Positions 10,729 to 21,591 of a stretch of DNA of 64,000 nt are shown here, in pieces; position 1 is the first letter of the stretch, and the number at the start of each line of letters is the position of its first letter. A program made the position numbers and the translations under genes. Source of the DNA: Paraphysomonas bandaiensis (Eukaryota > Chrysophyceae). The notes beneath the pieces were generated by a model that was not told the DNA's origin, searched no databases, and saw only the letters and a list, made by a program, of their open reading frames with translations. Location: contig CBFFRP010000435.1 of assembly GCA_965644295.1 (NCBI GenBank), forward strand, positions 1-64,000. Reading direction: 5' to 3'.

Positions 10729-13261
10729 CTACGCCGCATCGATTGGCTCTCGATCTGATTCCGATACATAAACCTCCTCTCTCTCCACCTCCACTCCCCC
10801 GTGCAGCTGTTTCAACTTGTCAGACATCGGACCTTCGAGCTTGGCTATGAGGTAGGCCTTCGTGCCAACCTTTAGCTCAGGATCAATAGGAGTAGTTGCC
10901 TTAGGAAGGACAATTAGTGCGGCCTTTAGAACATCATTATTGGCCGTGCGCCAGTCATATTGCTGGTCGCGCACACGTACCAAAAGTGCCTCCAACGCCT
11001 CAACATGTCGGTGATATTCTTCCATCTGGCGGCGCTCCTTTTCGTCCTTACGGCGCTCTTTAGCCTGTCGCTCTTCCTCCCTCCGAGCCATGTAGGCCTC
11101 AATACGCTCGGCCGTTGACAGCACTGCACAGTGCCCCGTAGTGGTGTTGGGCATACCACCCCTGTCGTCCACCCCTCCCCCCTCCCCTTCTGCATCCTGA
11201 CCCCACACCTCATTCTCTAGGGCAACGTCCAAAACACTTAGCGCACCGCGGGGAATTGAGGCTTTCTTGTATCGGGCCTCCTCTGCCCTCGCTTGGGCCT
11301 GTTCACGTGCCGGAGCGAGAAAACTAGACTGGAAGAACTGTGCCGAAATACTACTAATAAGCACGCAATAGTTGATATCCCCAGGCTTGACCTCCTGGTA
11401 ACGAACCCGCTTCATATTTGGGTCCTCCTCGCTGGGCTCCATGACAGCGACAGGTCTGGGTGCCGAAAGCACCGATGCCTTACGGTCCATGTCCCGTTCA
11501 TCCACATCATACACTCCAGAGATAATACTATTAGATGTCACCTTGTCTCTGTGAACCTCGGCCACCTCCTCTCCCTCCAAGGGATCAACTAAAGGCCAAG
11601 TCAGCGTCTTAGCAAAGGCTTGCTTGATGCAACCAGGTAGCGTGGGGTCAGAGGTAAACTCATTCCATGCCTGATTGATTATTTTGTTGAAGTGAAAAAC
11701 AATCATAGGCTCTCCAGGGTTTCTGTGCTTCCACCAGGAAAAGCACCTCCGATAGGCAGCTTTGAGCTTAGCGTTGGGCCCGTTATCGATGGGGGCGTCA
11801 TTAACAGAGTTGTTAGCACAGAGGAAATTGATATACACATTATGAGTAATAGCGTGCCGGATAGAGTTGGGGTCAAAGTGTGAGCCATGCCCATCAATGT
11901 AGACCCACTTAGCCCTGCCCGACGCAGACATCTCCGATACAGCTATTCGAAAGGTATTCCGGTCAGCATATCCCGACGGAGTAGAATCCACATGGAAAGT
12001 GGGGTCGAGGTTGAGGTGCAAATGTCCCCTCATCGTCTCGCCATCACCACCCTGGTGAATGATGATGGGTCTTGTTGTCGACCCATTCGGGCGAATACCA
12101 TACAAAAGTGTTACCCAGAAGGATGTATGCTCACCGTGTCTTGCAGAGAATCGCCTTTCCTTCCGCTCCTGAAAGAGTTTGAAGGTAGGGAAGGCGTGCC
12201 CCCAAGGGTCGAAGCCAATTTCGTCCCAGTTCTCGATATCCTCCAGGTCTGGCCCATATGACGGAAAGACCCCTTTCTCTATACACTCCCTGAGGTGCTG
12301 CATGAACTTACGGGCCATAGTACTCGCCCGGGTCGGGCAGGCCGCTGCTGCCCGCTTGTAGGAAAGATCGGATTTCTTCGTCAAAGCGGGCAAGCAATTT
12401 TCACCAAGGTCAAAAGTGCAGGGTTTGAGAAAGTTGTCTCGAATAAAGGTTTTACTGCATTTTGCATGATCAAGGCGTACCGACTCCGGGGTATCCTTGC
12501 CTCCATTGGCAGTGCGTATAGCACTGGCATGGGCGCGGCAATACTCCCTGGCTAGGGCTTGCATATGGGCATTGCTGTACCTGCAAAAATAATTACAAAT
12601 CGTACACTGTACGTCATCATCCACATCATACACTTTCATGTACATACCCATATCCAGCTTTATCTTGAAGGTCCATCTTCGTAGCCATTATATCCCGATC
12701 CGCAATGGAGTGAAGCAATCCTTTAGGACCAGAAAGGGAGTAATCCAGCTCCATGATGGCCTCCTGCAGCACAGAATGGTTCGTTGGGTCGTTCCGAAAC
12801 ATATTAAACTCCTTCGTGGTGAGTCCAAACAACTCCCGGATGGTGTTCATATCCCGCTCCTGGGTGCGAATAGAGACACCGTACTCCGTGAGAACATATT
12901 TAGAGCTCTTGCCATCAATTACCCTGGCAATGAGCCCGGCCCTACGCTCTTCAACTGTGTAAACTTTGTAGCTCTGTTTGACGTCTACCTCAGGGATATT
13001 ATCGATTGCGTTGATAATCGCCCTTTCTGTCGCCATACTGGGGAAGCTGCTCGTCTCTTCGGGAAGATCCGGCAAAGCCTCCAACACCAAATTAACCTTT
13101 CGCTTGTGAGGTACATTTCCTGGAAGCACACCATACTGCTTGGCACGCTTAACCTCAATCACAACATCCCTTTTCCCCAATGGGGGCAGTGTGACTTCGT
13201 CAATACGACTGTCTGTATGAGTGTGAGTGATTCGGGGTCGCTGTGGACGTCCTCGCATCAT
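10729..13261 (-). CDS. Pogo-like DDE transposase (two exons)
   Basis: Cuts and pastes the surrounding element, acting in the nucleus. Exon 1 is 13261-12648 and exon 2 is 12580-10729. A 67 bp intron (12647-12581, GTATGT...TTTTGCAG) joins them in phase and removes the stop that otherwise separates the two frames. The N-terminal part has a helix-turn-helix-like stretch (YGVSIRTQERD). The catalytic core shows WDEIGFD, WVYIDGHGSH and NDAPIDNG, the three expected acidic sites of the DDE_1 superfamily. The C-terminus is a Glu/Arg-rich coiled coil (EERQAKERRKDEKERRQ). About 820 residues in all and uninterrupted, so possibly active. A decayed relative is at 58160-59372. Confidence 0.85.
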
Positions 13262-13460
13262 ACTCGATCAATTCTACATGAAAATCAGATCACACGACGT
13301 CATCATGAGCAGTGATTACTGTTTACTGTACCTGATACAATTATATATAATGTAATTCTTGTATAAGTATGTGGGGTTGGTTTATAGTAAGATTTAAGGT
13401 GGAACAATGATAGATTGACACACGAAAACCCGCCATTTTCAAAAACCTAAAAAAGAAAAC

Positions 13461-13485
13461 CCGCCAAGATAGATACCCGCCTTCC
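13461..13485 (-). repeat. Right terminal inverted repeat of the pogo-like transposon
   Basis: Perfect inverse of 9079-9103. TA follows at 13486-13487. Confidence 0.93.
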
Positions 13486-13779
13486 TATATACAGTAGATA
13501 CAACACACTACCGATCCGTTCGAGGACTTTCTTGTGTGTATATACAGCAGAGTACCTGTGGATAGGGCTGTATATACGCTGTATATATCACGTACAACAG
13601 AGTACATACATATATACTCAGTGCATTGTAATTAAATTTTCACGAAAAATATTATTCTTGATTAGTGGTCAAGTATAGCTTATCACTGCATCTCGTGGTT
13701 GACTTAAGTCCTTAATGCATTCGATATGACATGCAATCACGGTTATACTATGGGATTGTCGTAATACGCTCATACTCAT

Positions 13780-15155
13780 ATGTTATCTTGGCTACTGGGT
13801 GAACCTGATCCTCCAACTGCAGTGTACTCTATCGTACACCCTCCTGGTCAAGATGTAATCGACACTTCCCCATTACGTGTGGATGAGGAAGCTCATGAGT
13901 TTGCAATATACAGTATTCATATAGCCTTTGGACGAGTGGTAATATCAGGGAGCTATGAGGTCATACATGTGGATGATCTCAACACTGGTGAGGCAATCAA
14001 GCGAATATATGGAGATTTTGACTGGGTTTATGCCTTACGAATGGTGTATGGGATCACTCCTCTTATTGTCTCAGGGCATCGTGATGGAACAATTCGTCTT
14101 TGGGATTTCTTTGAAGATCTAACTGATTCTCCTTTGAAAATTTTATCTGGGCACAGTAATGCAGTTGTCGCACTTCAAGTTATGCAAGGCGTATATCCTC
14201 GCATAATCTCAGCTTCTTTTGATGGTCTGCTTAAAGTTTGGGATGTAACTGAAAGCAGATGCCTACGTACTTTGAGAGGTCATACCAAGGCCATTAGATG
14301 TCTAGCTGTGTTCAGCAGTGCAAACACTGAAAGGTTTTCGTTGAAAAGCAAAAGCGCCGCACCGGCTATGGCTTCAGGAGATGAAAGTGGAGAAATATTT
14401 CTTTGGAGTGGTGAATACATTCATTTGCGAACCATTCTAACCTCAACAAGTATGGCGAAGTCGATGGTCTGTTGTGTTCACAACGACACTCCGTTACTGT
14501 TAGTGGGAAGAGATAACGGCGTAATTGCTGTGTACGATACACTTTCCTCTGCAGATTCACCCCTATTAGAGATACAGGCTCACATGGAAGCCGTCAGATC
14601 GTTATGTGTGCCTGAGGTACAACGTGTGCATGAGACTCATATTGAGGACACATTTGTAGTAGTATATCATTTCGGGGTGTTTTGTTATATACCCTGTGAT
14701 ATTAATTGTATATTTACGAACCTTTCATGCAGGAGCCCTCAGTAACGCCAGTAATTGTTAGCGGTAGTTATGACAACATGGTTCGTGTGTGGGATATTGA
14801 GTCAGGTGGGTGCAGAGTAATCCGAAGGCAGTAAACCCGACGGCAATGTCGTTATGTATAAAACTCCTCGAATTGAATATATTGTACAATATAAGGTGCC
14901 TTGTTGGTATATATGTTGCCATATTGGAAAATATGCGTTGGTTGTCACGTTGTGGTTGATCCTGGTTCTTTGACAGGCGAATTGTTAAAAACTTGTGTGG
15001 GTCACGAAGGAGAAGTTTACGCATTGGACAGTTGCCGAGTCGCCCAAGGTCCAGCTGTGTTATCCTGTGGAGTGGATATGAGCATACACATGTGGGGCAT
15101 ACGGGATGTCTTGCTAGAGTCCAAGATCACTGACTACAATAGTGATACTGACTGA
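13780..15155 (+). CDS. WD40-repeat protein (three exons)
   Basis: Exons 13780-14655, 14733-14805 and 14977-15155. Introns of 77 bp (GTAGTA...CATGCAG, phase 0) and 171 bp (GTGGGT...TGACAG, phase 1) give a 375-residue product. WD40 blades are visible: SGHRDGTIRLWD (about residue 100), SASFDGLLKVWD (about 145), SGDESGEIFLW (about 200), then across the introns SGSYDNMVRVWD and CGVDMSIHMW. Each ends in the W-D/W pattern and is followed by GH or AH starts (LSGHSNAV, LRGHTKAI, CVGHEGEV). WD40 propellers are scaffolds for protein complexes; no extra domain points to a specific role. It is one of the few likely host genes and sits between two intact transposons. Confidence 0.85.
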
Positions 15156-15583
15156 GTATATTGATAGAATATGCCGTTATTATATATAATTGTGGTACGA
15201 GTTCTGCCTCATATTCTGACTAATTGCTGGAATTGTTTTATATCTTACAATATACAATCCAGCGAAATATTATAGATGTTTTACTTAGAGAAAAGACGTG
15301 TTCTTTAGGATCGGAAAGTTATCGATGTTAGATCTTATTGCAGAAATGTGTTGAAATAGAGAAAAGAAGTGCTGTGAGCAAACTTTTTGTTCTGTAATAT
15401 GTATCGAACCAATATGCGTGACCGCCAGTTAGAAGCACACATACAAATTTACATTACACATTACACACGCCATAATCATATTACTAAACAAAAAAGTCTT
15501 TGTGTTTATAGTTTTCATGCGGCACCTATATTGCGGAGTTGTGGAAAAACTAAAATATTTATTGCTATCCAGATAGCCAGGGT
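15156..15583. other. Intergenic, no gene seen
   Basis: AT-rich spacer between the WD40 gene and the copia insertion. Only short spurious frames. Confidence 0.6.
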
Positions 15584-15877
15584 TATTAGAATATGGATCT
15601 TATTCTAGTATATTCAGTATGTCACTTCAAGACAATGTACGAGAATACAGTGAAATATAGTGATGTACAAATGCTGTGATGATATTGAGAAACTGAAATA
15701 GTTTGATCGTTCAAGATATGTTCAGTAACGAGAGGTTCGCATATGTAGGATATTATGCAGGGATTATAATGAGTTAGTGTTGGTTATCACAACTTCGTGT
15801 AAACGATATTAATAAATCTATCTAGTCTTACGACAAATTCTCTCTGTGATCTAGTGTAAAATGAGCGTTTCTCAATT
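15584..15877 (+). repeat. copia-1 5' LTR
   Basis: 294 bp, matching 20785-21078 base for base as far as I can compare. It contains the gag start codon (ATG 15861), so the first codons of gag are LTR-encoded as in yeast Ty1. Confidence 0.93.
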
Positions 15878-18578
15878 TGGTAGCGAGCGAGGAGGAGAGA
15901 AGGAGGATAGAGGAGTAGTGCCACAGTTTAATGAGAGCAATGTTGAACAATGGATTGAAGACTTCGAAACGTTCCTCATGAGGAAAGAGCAAAGTGAAGT
16001 AGCGGTGGAGCCACCACCGAAGGAAAGCGACTTTGGGGAACAGCCACTCACGTTAATGGAGGAGAAGTCTTACAGACAGGCTGTGAAGAAGTACTGGAAG
16101 GCGAATGCCATAGCGTATTCGTACTGCAGAGAGGCAGTGCAAACATCTTCGAAGGCGCTTCAGAAATTCCATCTTCTACATAAAGGGTTCAAGGCTGATG
16201 GAAAAGGAAGCAACAGGTTTAAGGCGCATATTATGATTGATGAGTTGAAGAAGTGCTTTGCTGGAGGGAAGCAAAACAAGATCAGTGAGCTGTTGACTCA
16301 GTATGGATCTTTCCGTATGCGTCCGGAGGAGACTGCGAAGGACTATATAATACGGTTTGAAATACTGCTGAAAGAGCTACAGGAGCAGCAGCAGGACATA
16401 TCGGAGCTCTCAAAAATAACACGGTTACGAGAAGGTCTGTTGAATGAAGAATATGCTCCTCTGAATGTTGCTTTGTATTTGATGCCTGATGATGTTGATT
16501 ATGCAACATTATCAAGGAAGATAGAAAGGTATGATGATACCATTCCTGGAAGGATTGCGTTAGAGCGGAAACGCAAGAAGGTGGAGGAGCTGAATTTCAT
16601 TGAAAAGAGCAAACGGTCTCGAACAGAACGGGATAAGCGTAAGAAGGGCAATTGTAGATATTGCAGGAAAGAAGGAATTCCTCATAGCCATTCAACTGAA
16701 CAGTGCAGGAGGAAGCAGAGGAAGAAGGATGGAGAGATATCAGGGCAGCGTCCTGGAAGTGCTGAGTATACGGGATGCAGAAATTGCAAGTCTCTGGAAC
16801 ATCTTGCTGCTGATTGTCCAACGACGAAGAAAAAGCATTCTAGAAGAGGAGAGAAAGGGAAGAATCATGGTAGGAAGCCGGACAAAAGGCTGCTGACAGT
16901 AGAGAATATACGGCGTGGAGAACCAGCAGATTTCTCTGATGAAGATGAAGCAAATATGATCGAGGATGTTATGAAATTGTCATGCAATATACATGAAACG
17001 AATATATGTAATGTAAATGATGACATGCATTATACATATATTGACACCTGCTGTTCATCATCAATGTTCTTGATGAATGATGTGACCATGCTTGACACTC
17101 ATATGAATACATCAAAGGTGATAAACGGCTCTAAGAAGGGATCAGAGATTCATATTACAAGTGTGGGTTCCCGTGGAGCATGGAGAGACATTGAAATTTC
17201 AGATCAGATCAATCGATGCCTGTGCTCCGGACGTAAGCTGAACGAAATGGGCTATCGATTCACGGTGTGGTATGGGATCCAAATTTATGACTGTAATACC
17301 GGTGAGCTGGTACTGGAGGGACCCATGAAGAATGGAATGACTGCAGTTCCAACTCAGCAGCTGTTAGAGCTTCCAGATGTGTCTACACCGAGTAATTGTG
17401 AAGTAAATCTTAGCGATAGGACTGGTGAGGACGAGCTGGAGTTGCTGCATCGGAGAGCGGGTCACTTCAACAAACATGCCTTAGTAGAGGCACATAAGAG
17501 GATGCTCATCATGGGTACAGGGTTGAAACGAAAACACCTCACAGCCAAGGTACACAAAAATCAGTGTTTGTGTGATGTGTGTGCCAGGTCTAAGATAACC
17601 CGAGTCAGCTTCCGAACGAAGGACGAGAATTCCGTTAGACCGAATTTTTCAGCAGATATCGCTGTGTACTTAAATTGTCCTGCTAGAGGAGGTGAGAGGT
17701 ATGTGTTAAAGATAACGCATCATCATGCCACGGGTTTAGTCCACAGAACTGGGGAAGCGGTCTTAGAAGTCTTCAAAGAGCTATTTAGAGGAGATGTTAA
17801 AAGGTACAAGCTCAAGATGGAGCACTATCATGCAGATGGTGCAAGAGAGTTAATCAGTGAAGAGCTGCGTCAGTATCTTAGGACACAGGAGTGCTATCAA
17901 CATACGTGGAGCTCAACAGACTCTCCAGAAATGAATGCCATAGAGGAGAGGAAGTTCAGAACTGCTGGAGAGATGACTCTTGCAATGCTAATCCAATCTG
18001 GACTGCCACCGCAATTTTGGCTGGATGCATACATGGCAGCCAGATATATTTTGATTCGATTGCCAACGAAAACAGATAAAGGGTATATGTCTCCTATAGA
18101 GTTTCTAACGGGTGAGCCTCCAAATTTGAGATATCTTAGGGTATGGGGGTGTCGAACTTATGTTCTTTCACCGAAGGCGGATCGACGAAAGGATTGGGAG
18201 GATAAGGCTCTAGTTGGATATTTAATGGGTTACTCTGATGAGAAGGTAGGATACCATGTATATCTTCCTGAATCAAACAAGGTGGTGACTACAGTCCATA
18301 TATTGACTGATGAGTCAACGCCATCACAATCCGAGAAGTATTTCGCAGAGATTGATGCTCTTCGAGTGCGGGAGGCCGCTAGACCCAAGCTTGCATCCGA
18401 CTATGTCAGCTTAGAAGGAACGTATCATATTGATGATGAGGACGGACTTCTGTATAAGACAACAAGAGTTGTAGAACGTAAGGGTGTGATTGTAGCATAC
18501 CGTTCACTTGTTACTGCAGGTCGCGAGCATATAGAGCACCGGGTGCCTATATACACGTCGAAGACGTGGTGCGTATGA
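15861..18578 (+). CDS. copia-1 Gag-protease-integrase polyprotein
   Basis: 905 codons starting at the ATG inside the LTR. Gag (about 1-250) is followed by two zinc knuckles, CX2C...HX4C near residues 264 and 304 (CRNCKSLEHLAADC). A protease-like YIDTCCSS lies near 392, a GAG-pre-integrase block (LLHRRAGHF..CDVCARSK) near 526-570, then integrase with acidic residues in FSADIAVY, HADGARE and NAIEERK (about 598, 657, 692). The frame stops just after integrase with TGA at 18576. The remaining pol domains are in a second, overlapping frame. No stops within, so probably functional. Confidence 0.92.
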   Translation: MSVSQFGSERGGEKEDRGVVPQFNESNVEQWIEDFETFLMRKEQSEVAVEPPPKESDFGEQPLTLMEEKSYRQAVKKYWKANAIAYSYCREAVQTSSKALQKFHLLHKGFKADGKGSNRFKAHIMIDELKKCFAGGKQNKISELLTQYGSFRMRPEETAKDYIIRFEILLKELQEQQQDISELSKITRLREGLLNEEYAPLNVALYLMPDDVDYATLSRKIERYDDTIPGRIALERKRKKVEELNFIEKSKRSRTERDKRKKGNCRYCRKEGIPHSHSTEQCRRKQRKKDGEISGQRPGSAEYTGCRNCKSLEHLAADCPTTKKKHSRRGEKGKNHGRKPDKRLLTVENIRRGEPADFSDEDEANMIEDVMKLSCNIHETNICNVNDDMHYTYIDTCCSSSMFLMNDVTMLDTHMNTSKVINGSKKGSEIHITSVGSRGAWRDIEISDQINRCLCSGRKLNEMGYRFTVWYGIQIYDCNTGELVLEGPMKNGMTAVPTQQLLELPDVSTPSNCEVNLSDRTGEDELELLHRRAGHFNKHALVEAHKRMLIMGTGLKRKHLTAKVHKNQCLCDVCARSKITRVSFRTKDENSVRPNFSADIAVYLNCPARGGERYVLKITHHHATGLVHRTGEAVLEVFKELFRGDVKRYKLKMEHYHADGARELISEELRQYLRTQECYQHTWSSTDSPEMNAIEERKFRTAGEMTLAMLIQSGLPPQFWLDAYMAARYILIRLPTKTDKGYMSPIEFLTGEPPNLRYLRVWGCRTYVLSPKADRRKDWEDKALVGYLMGYSDEKVGYHVYLPESNKVVTTVHILTDESTPSQSEKYFAEIDALRVREAARPKLASDYVSLEGTYHIDDEDGLLYKTTRVVERKGVIVAYRSLVTAGREHIEHRVPIYTSKTWCV

Positions 18579-20605
18579 CTGCAGAAACCCCCGGGAATAC
18601 CGGGTACATAGGAAAGGGGGACGCCCTGAGTACTACGCCAGCCAGGGAGCTGGACCAGGGAAGACCTGGAGGGTTCCAGGAGAGTCCTGACCCAACCTGT
18701 CAACAGACAGTCGTGAGGTTGCAGACCTTGACAGACCGTGGGTCTGGGGATGCGAGCGGGGCTCCTCCCACACCGCAAGATTTGCGGGCTCAGGATGAGC
18801 AAGGTATGGGTTCGTATATATCTACTAGACGACCTATTGAACTAGATGGTGATGGTCGTGTACGGCGGAAACGGCTACAGCGTAGGTTGGCGAACGCATC
18901 GGTGTTAGGAGAAATAAATATGGTTGAGGTGCCAGATGCATGCACTGTTAATTTTAAACATGCAGAGTTTCAACATGATGACTTTAAGATACCAGACTCC
19001 TATGCTGAAGCGGAGAGATCTCCACAGTACATGAAGTGGCGAGAAGCTCGGAAGGTGGAGAAGACCTCACTACTGAAGAGACGTGTCTTAAAGATTGTGC
19101 GGACTCCACGGGAAGTGAAGTTGGTGCGAGCAAAGTATGTTCACACGGTGAAGAGAGACCTTCTGGGGAATGTAGTCAAGTATAAGGCGCGGCTGGTTGC
19201 ATTAGGAAATTTACAAGAAAAAACGGAGGAGGAGCAGTCCACGTTTGCTCCAGTGGTCAAAGGAATAACCATTCGACTGGTGCTTGCAATTGCCTTTATG
19301 TTTCATATGCATGTACATCAGTTGGACGTATCATCAGCGTTTTGTTATGCCGATCTTGAGGAGGATGTTTATATGGCACCTCCACCTGATGAAGAGTTGC
19401 CAGCGGGGTGGTGTTTTCAATTGATCAAGGCCTTATATGGTTTGCGGTCATCACCGAGGCAGTGGAACAAGCATATTGACAAGTTTATCAAATCGTTACA
19501 TTTTACTGCTTGCATTTTAGATACATGCTTGTATATGCGATGGAGTAATGGTCAATTGCACTTATTGCTGATATATGTTGATGATATTATCATTGCATCT
19601 GCTGATCTCACCTACTTAGAAAGTGTTAAACGTAGGTTCTGCGAAACGTTTGAAATGCACGATCTGGGTGTGTGCAAACGGTTTCTGAATATCAGAATCA
19701 CGAGAGGCGAGGACTGGTACATGTTAGATCAATCGGAATATGCCAAGAATATTGTAAAGAAATTCGATTTGTTTATGGGGAAGAGCAGTAAGAATAAGGA
19801 GACTCCACTACCTACCAATGTTCAGGATTTGTTGGCAGAGCAACGTGAGCTGACGGAGGAGCAGAAGCAGTGGGTCGAATCATTTCCGTATAGAGGAATT
19901 ATTGGAGCGGTGTTGCATTTGGCGATTCACACTAGACCTGATCTGGCTTACGCTGTGGGGTTATTGGCTCGATTTAGTACTTCTCCAACATATGTGACTT
20001 GCAGATTAGCTATTCATTTGTTGAAATATTTACGTGGTACAGTTGATAAGGGAATCAGATTCAGTGGGAGTGAGTTTGATTTACATGTATTCAGTGATTC
20101 AGACTGGGCTGGTGATAGGATGACTAGGCGGTCCACAACGGGATACATCGTGCTTTTATGTGCGGGCGCTTTGGCCTGGCAGTCCAAGCTTCAGACCACA
20201 GTTGCGACTTCGAGCATGGAATCTGAGTATATGGCGGAGTATGCGGCTTTGCAAGAACTGATGTGGCTTCGGGGGGTGTTCAAGGAGCTCGGACTCTTGG
20301 TAGCGAAGCCGACTCCATTCTTTATGGATAGTAAGAGTGCAAAGGATCTTTCAGAGAATCCAGTGTATCATAAGAGGTCGAAGCATATTGACATCAAGTA
20401 TCACTGGATAAGAGAACATGTTAATGGAAAATTTCCTACAGCAAAGTTGATTCATGTATCTACGGATGATATGGCGGCCGATATTTTTACAAAGGCGTTG
20501 TCCACGAAGATCTTCAGCCGTCATGAGAAAACGATTACCGGGGTTAAGAGGAGTGTGTCTAACAGTGTGGAGGAGCAGCAGAAGAAACGACCCCGAAGAG
20601 GTTAA
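18575..20605 (+). CDS. copia-1 reverse transcriptase-RNase H
   Basis: Frame shifted by -1 from the upstream polyprotein. The first ATG (18575-18577) overlaps the upstream stop as ATGA. RT shows FAPVVKGITIR, QLDVSSAF, ALYGLRSSPRQW and YVDDIIIAS (near 19575). RNase H shows SDSDWAGD, SSMESEY and FMDSKSAK, ending in the usual ADIFTKAL. About 676 residues, complete. The ATGA overlap could allow coupled termination and reinitiation, or the frame may be reached by a -1 shift. Either way RT would be made separately from, or in lower amount than, Gag-integrase. A single-base indel in this copy is the simpler alternative. Confidence 0.9.
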   Translation: MTAETPGNTGYIGKGDALSTTPARELDQGRPGGFQESPDPTCQQTVVRLQTLTDRGSGDASGAPPTPQDLRAQDEQGMGSYISTRRPIELDGDGRVRRKRLQRRLANASVLGEINMVEVPDACTVNFKHAEFQHDDFKIPDSYAEAERSPQYMKWREARKVEKTSLLKRRVLKIVRTPREVKLVRAKYVHTVKRDLLGNVVKYKARLVALGNLQEKTEEEQSTFAPVVKGITIRLVLAIAFMFHMHVHQLDVSSAFCYADLEEDVYMAPPPDEELPAGWCFQLIKALYGLRSSPRQWNKHIDKFIKSLHFTACILDTCLYMRWSNGQLHLLLIYVDDIIIASADLTYLESVKRRFCETFEMHDLGVCKRFLNIRITRGEDWYMLDQSEYAKNIVKKFDLFMGKSSKNKETPLPTNVQDLLAEQRELTEEQKQWVESFPYRGIIGAVLHLAIHTRPDLAYAVGLLARFSTSPTYVTCRLAIHLLKYLRGTVDKGIRFSGSEFDLHVFSDSDWAGDRMTRRSTTGYIVLLCAGALAWQSKLQTTVATSSMESEYMAEYAALQELMWLRGVFKELGLLVAKPTPFFMDSKSAKDLSENPVYHKRSKHIDIKYHWIREHVNGKFPTAKLIHVSTDDMAADIFTKALSTKIFSRHEKTITGVKRSVSNSVEEQQKKRPRRG

Positions 20606-20784
20606 AGGTGTGTTTTAGTGGGTGAAAATCCCACATAACTGTATATCTAGTTGACTGCTAGATATATATGTATCTTTAAAAGATTTCACATCTGTTTTTA
20701 CCTATGGGACTAGATAGTCATAGCATTATCAGATTATTGTGATCACTGTTGTTTTATCTCACTGCATTCTACATTGAGTGGGAG

Positions 20785-21078
20785 TATTAGAATATGGATC
20801 TTATTCTAGTATATTCAGTATGTCACTTCAAGACAATGTACGAGAATACAGTGAAATATAGTGATGTACAAATGCTGTGATGATATTGAGAAACTGAAAT
20901 AGTTTGATCGTTCAAGATATGTTCAGTAACGAGAGGTTCGCATATGTAGGATATTATGCAGGGATTATAATGAGTTAGTGTTGGTTATCACAACTTCGTG
21001 TAAACGATATTAATAAATCTATCTAGTCTTACGACAAATTCTCTCTGTGATCTAGTGTAAAATGAGCGTTTCTCAATT
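20785..21078 (+). repeat. copia-1 3' LTR
   Basis: 294 bp copy of 15584-15877, followed by the AGGGT duplication. Confidence 0.93.
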
Positions 21079-21591
21079 AGGGTTGCTTATCAATTACCTG
21101 TTGTCAATTAATTAGAATAGTGAATGTCTGATCCTTATTAGCAAAATGAGCGAGTAAGAGGCAGAACTAATGTAGCATTGAATTTAAACTAACTAGAACT
21201 GAACCCTGATATCCTACTATATGGCTGTACGGACGCAGTTAGTGCGTCACCACAAGCACCAAGGTGCAACCACTTTTGCTCTCTGTCCTTAAGAGGTGAA
21301 CTAGCCCGGATGTATGTTGAGATCTGAAGATTCTATATACTTGCAATTGAGTGCAGTATTATGTGAGATGCAAGGATTGAAAGATATATATGTAATTAGT
21401 ACATTATATTGTGTAGTATGAAACTGAAGTAGAAGTGGGTGACTATACAGGATACGATCACTGAGTGTGTGGTTTGTACACTATAGTAGTAAATGAATGG
21501 TGTTGAACACATCGAACACAACTTAGGTTCTTTATCATGTAATGTCTATAATTTCATCTTATCATTTGAGAATAGTAAACCTTAGCAAATA

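Larger units (their letters stand above)
9079..13485 (-). mobile_element. Complete Tc1/mariner (pogo-like) DNA transposon, 4.4 kb
   Basis: Perfect 25 bp terminal inverted repeats at 9079-9103 and 13461-13485 (outer end GGAAGGCGGG, inner end CTTGGCGG), each immediately flanked by TA (9077-9078 and 13486-13487), the target duplication typical of Tc1/mariner. A second copy of an AATGGCGGG motif lies inside both ends (about 9310 and 13430). One transposase gene on the minus strand (10729-13261) has a small intron. 9104-10728 holds no convincing gene; it includes a twice-repeated AAAGAAAATAAAGGACC (about 10624-10670). Confidence 0.9.
15584..21078 (+). mobile_element. Complete Ty1/copia retrotransposon (copia-1)
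   Basis: Two 294 bp LTRs (15584-15877 and 20785-21078) appear identical. Both are flanked by AGGGT (15579-15583 and 21079-21083), a 5 bp target duplication. The LTR termini are TATTAG...CTCAATT rather than TG...CA. A primer site TGGTAGCGAG starts at 15878, directly after the LTR; the TGG start fits a tRNA CCA end and the first 8 nt are as in Ty1's initiator-Met site. A purine tract (TGAGTGGGAG) abuts the 3' LTR. The order gag, protease, integrase, RT, RNase H is that of Ty1/copia. Identical LTRs imply a recent insertion. Confidence 0.95.
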
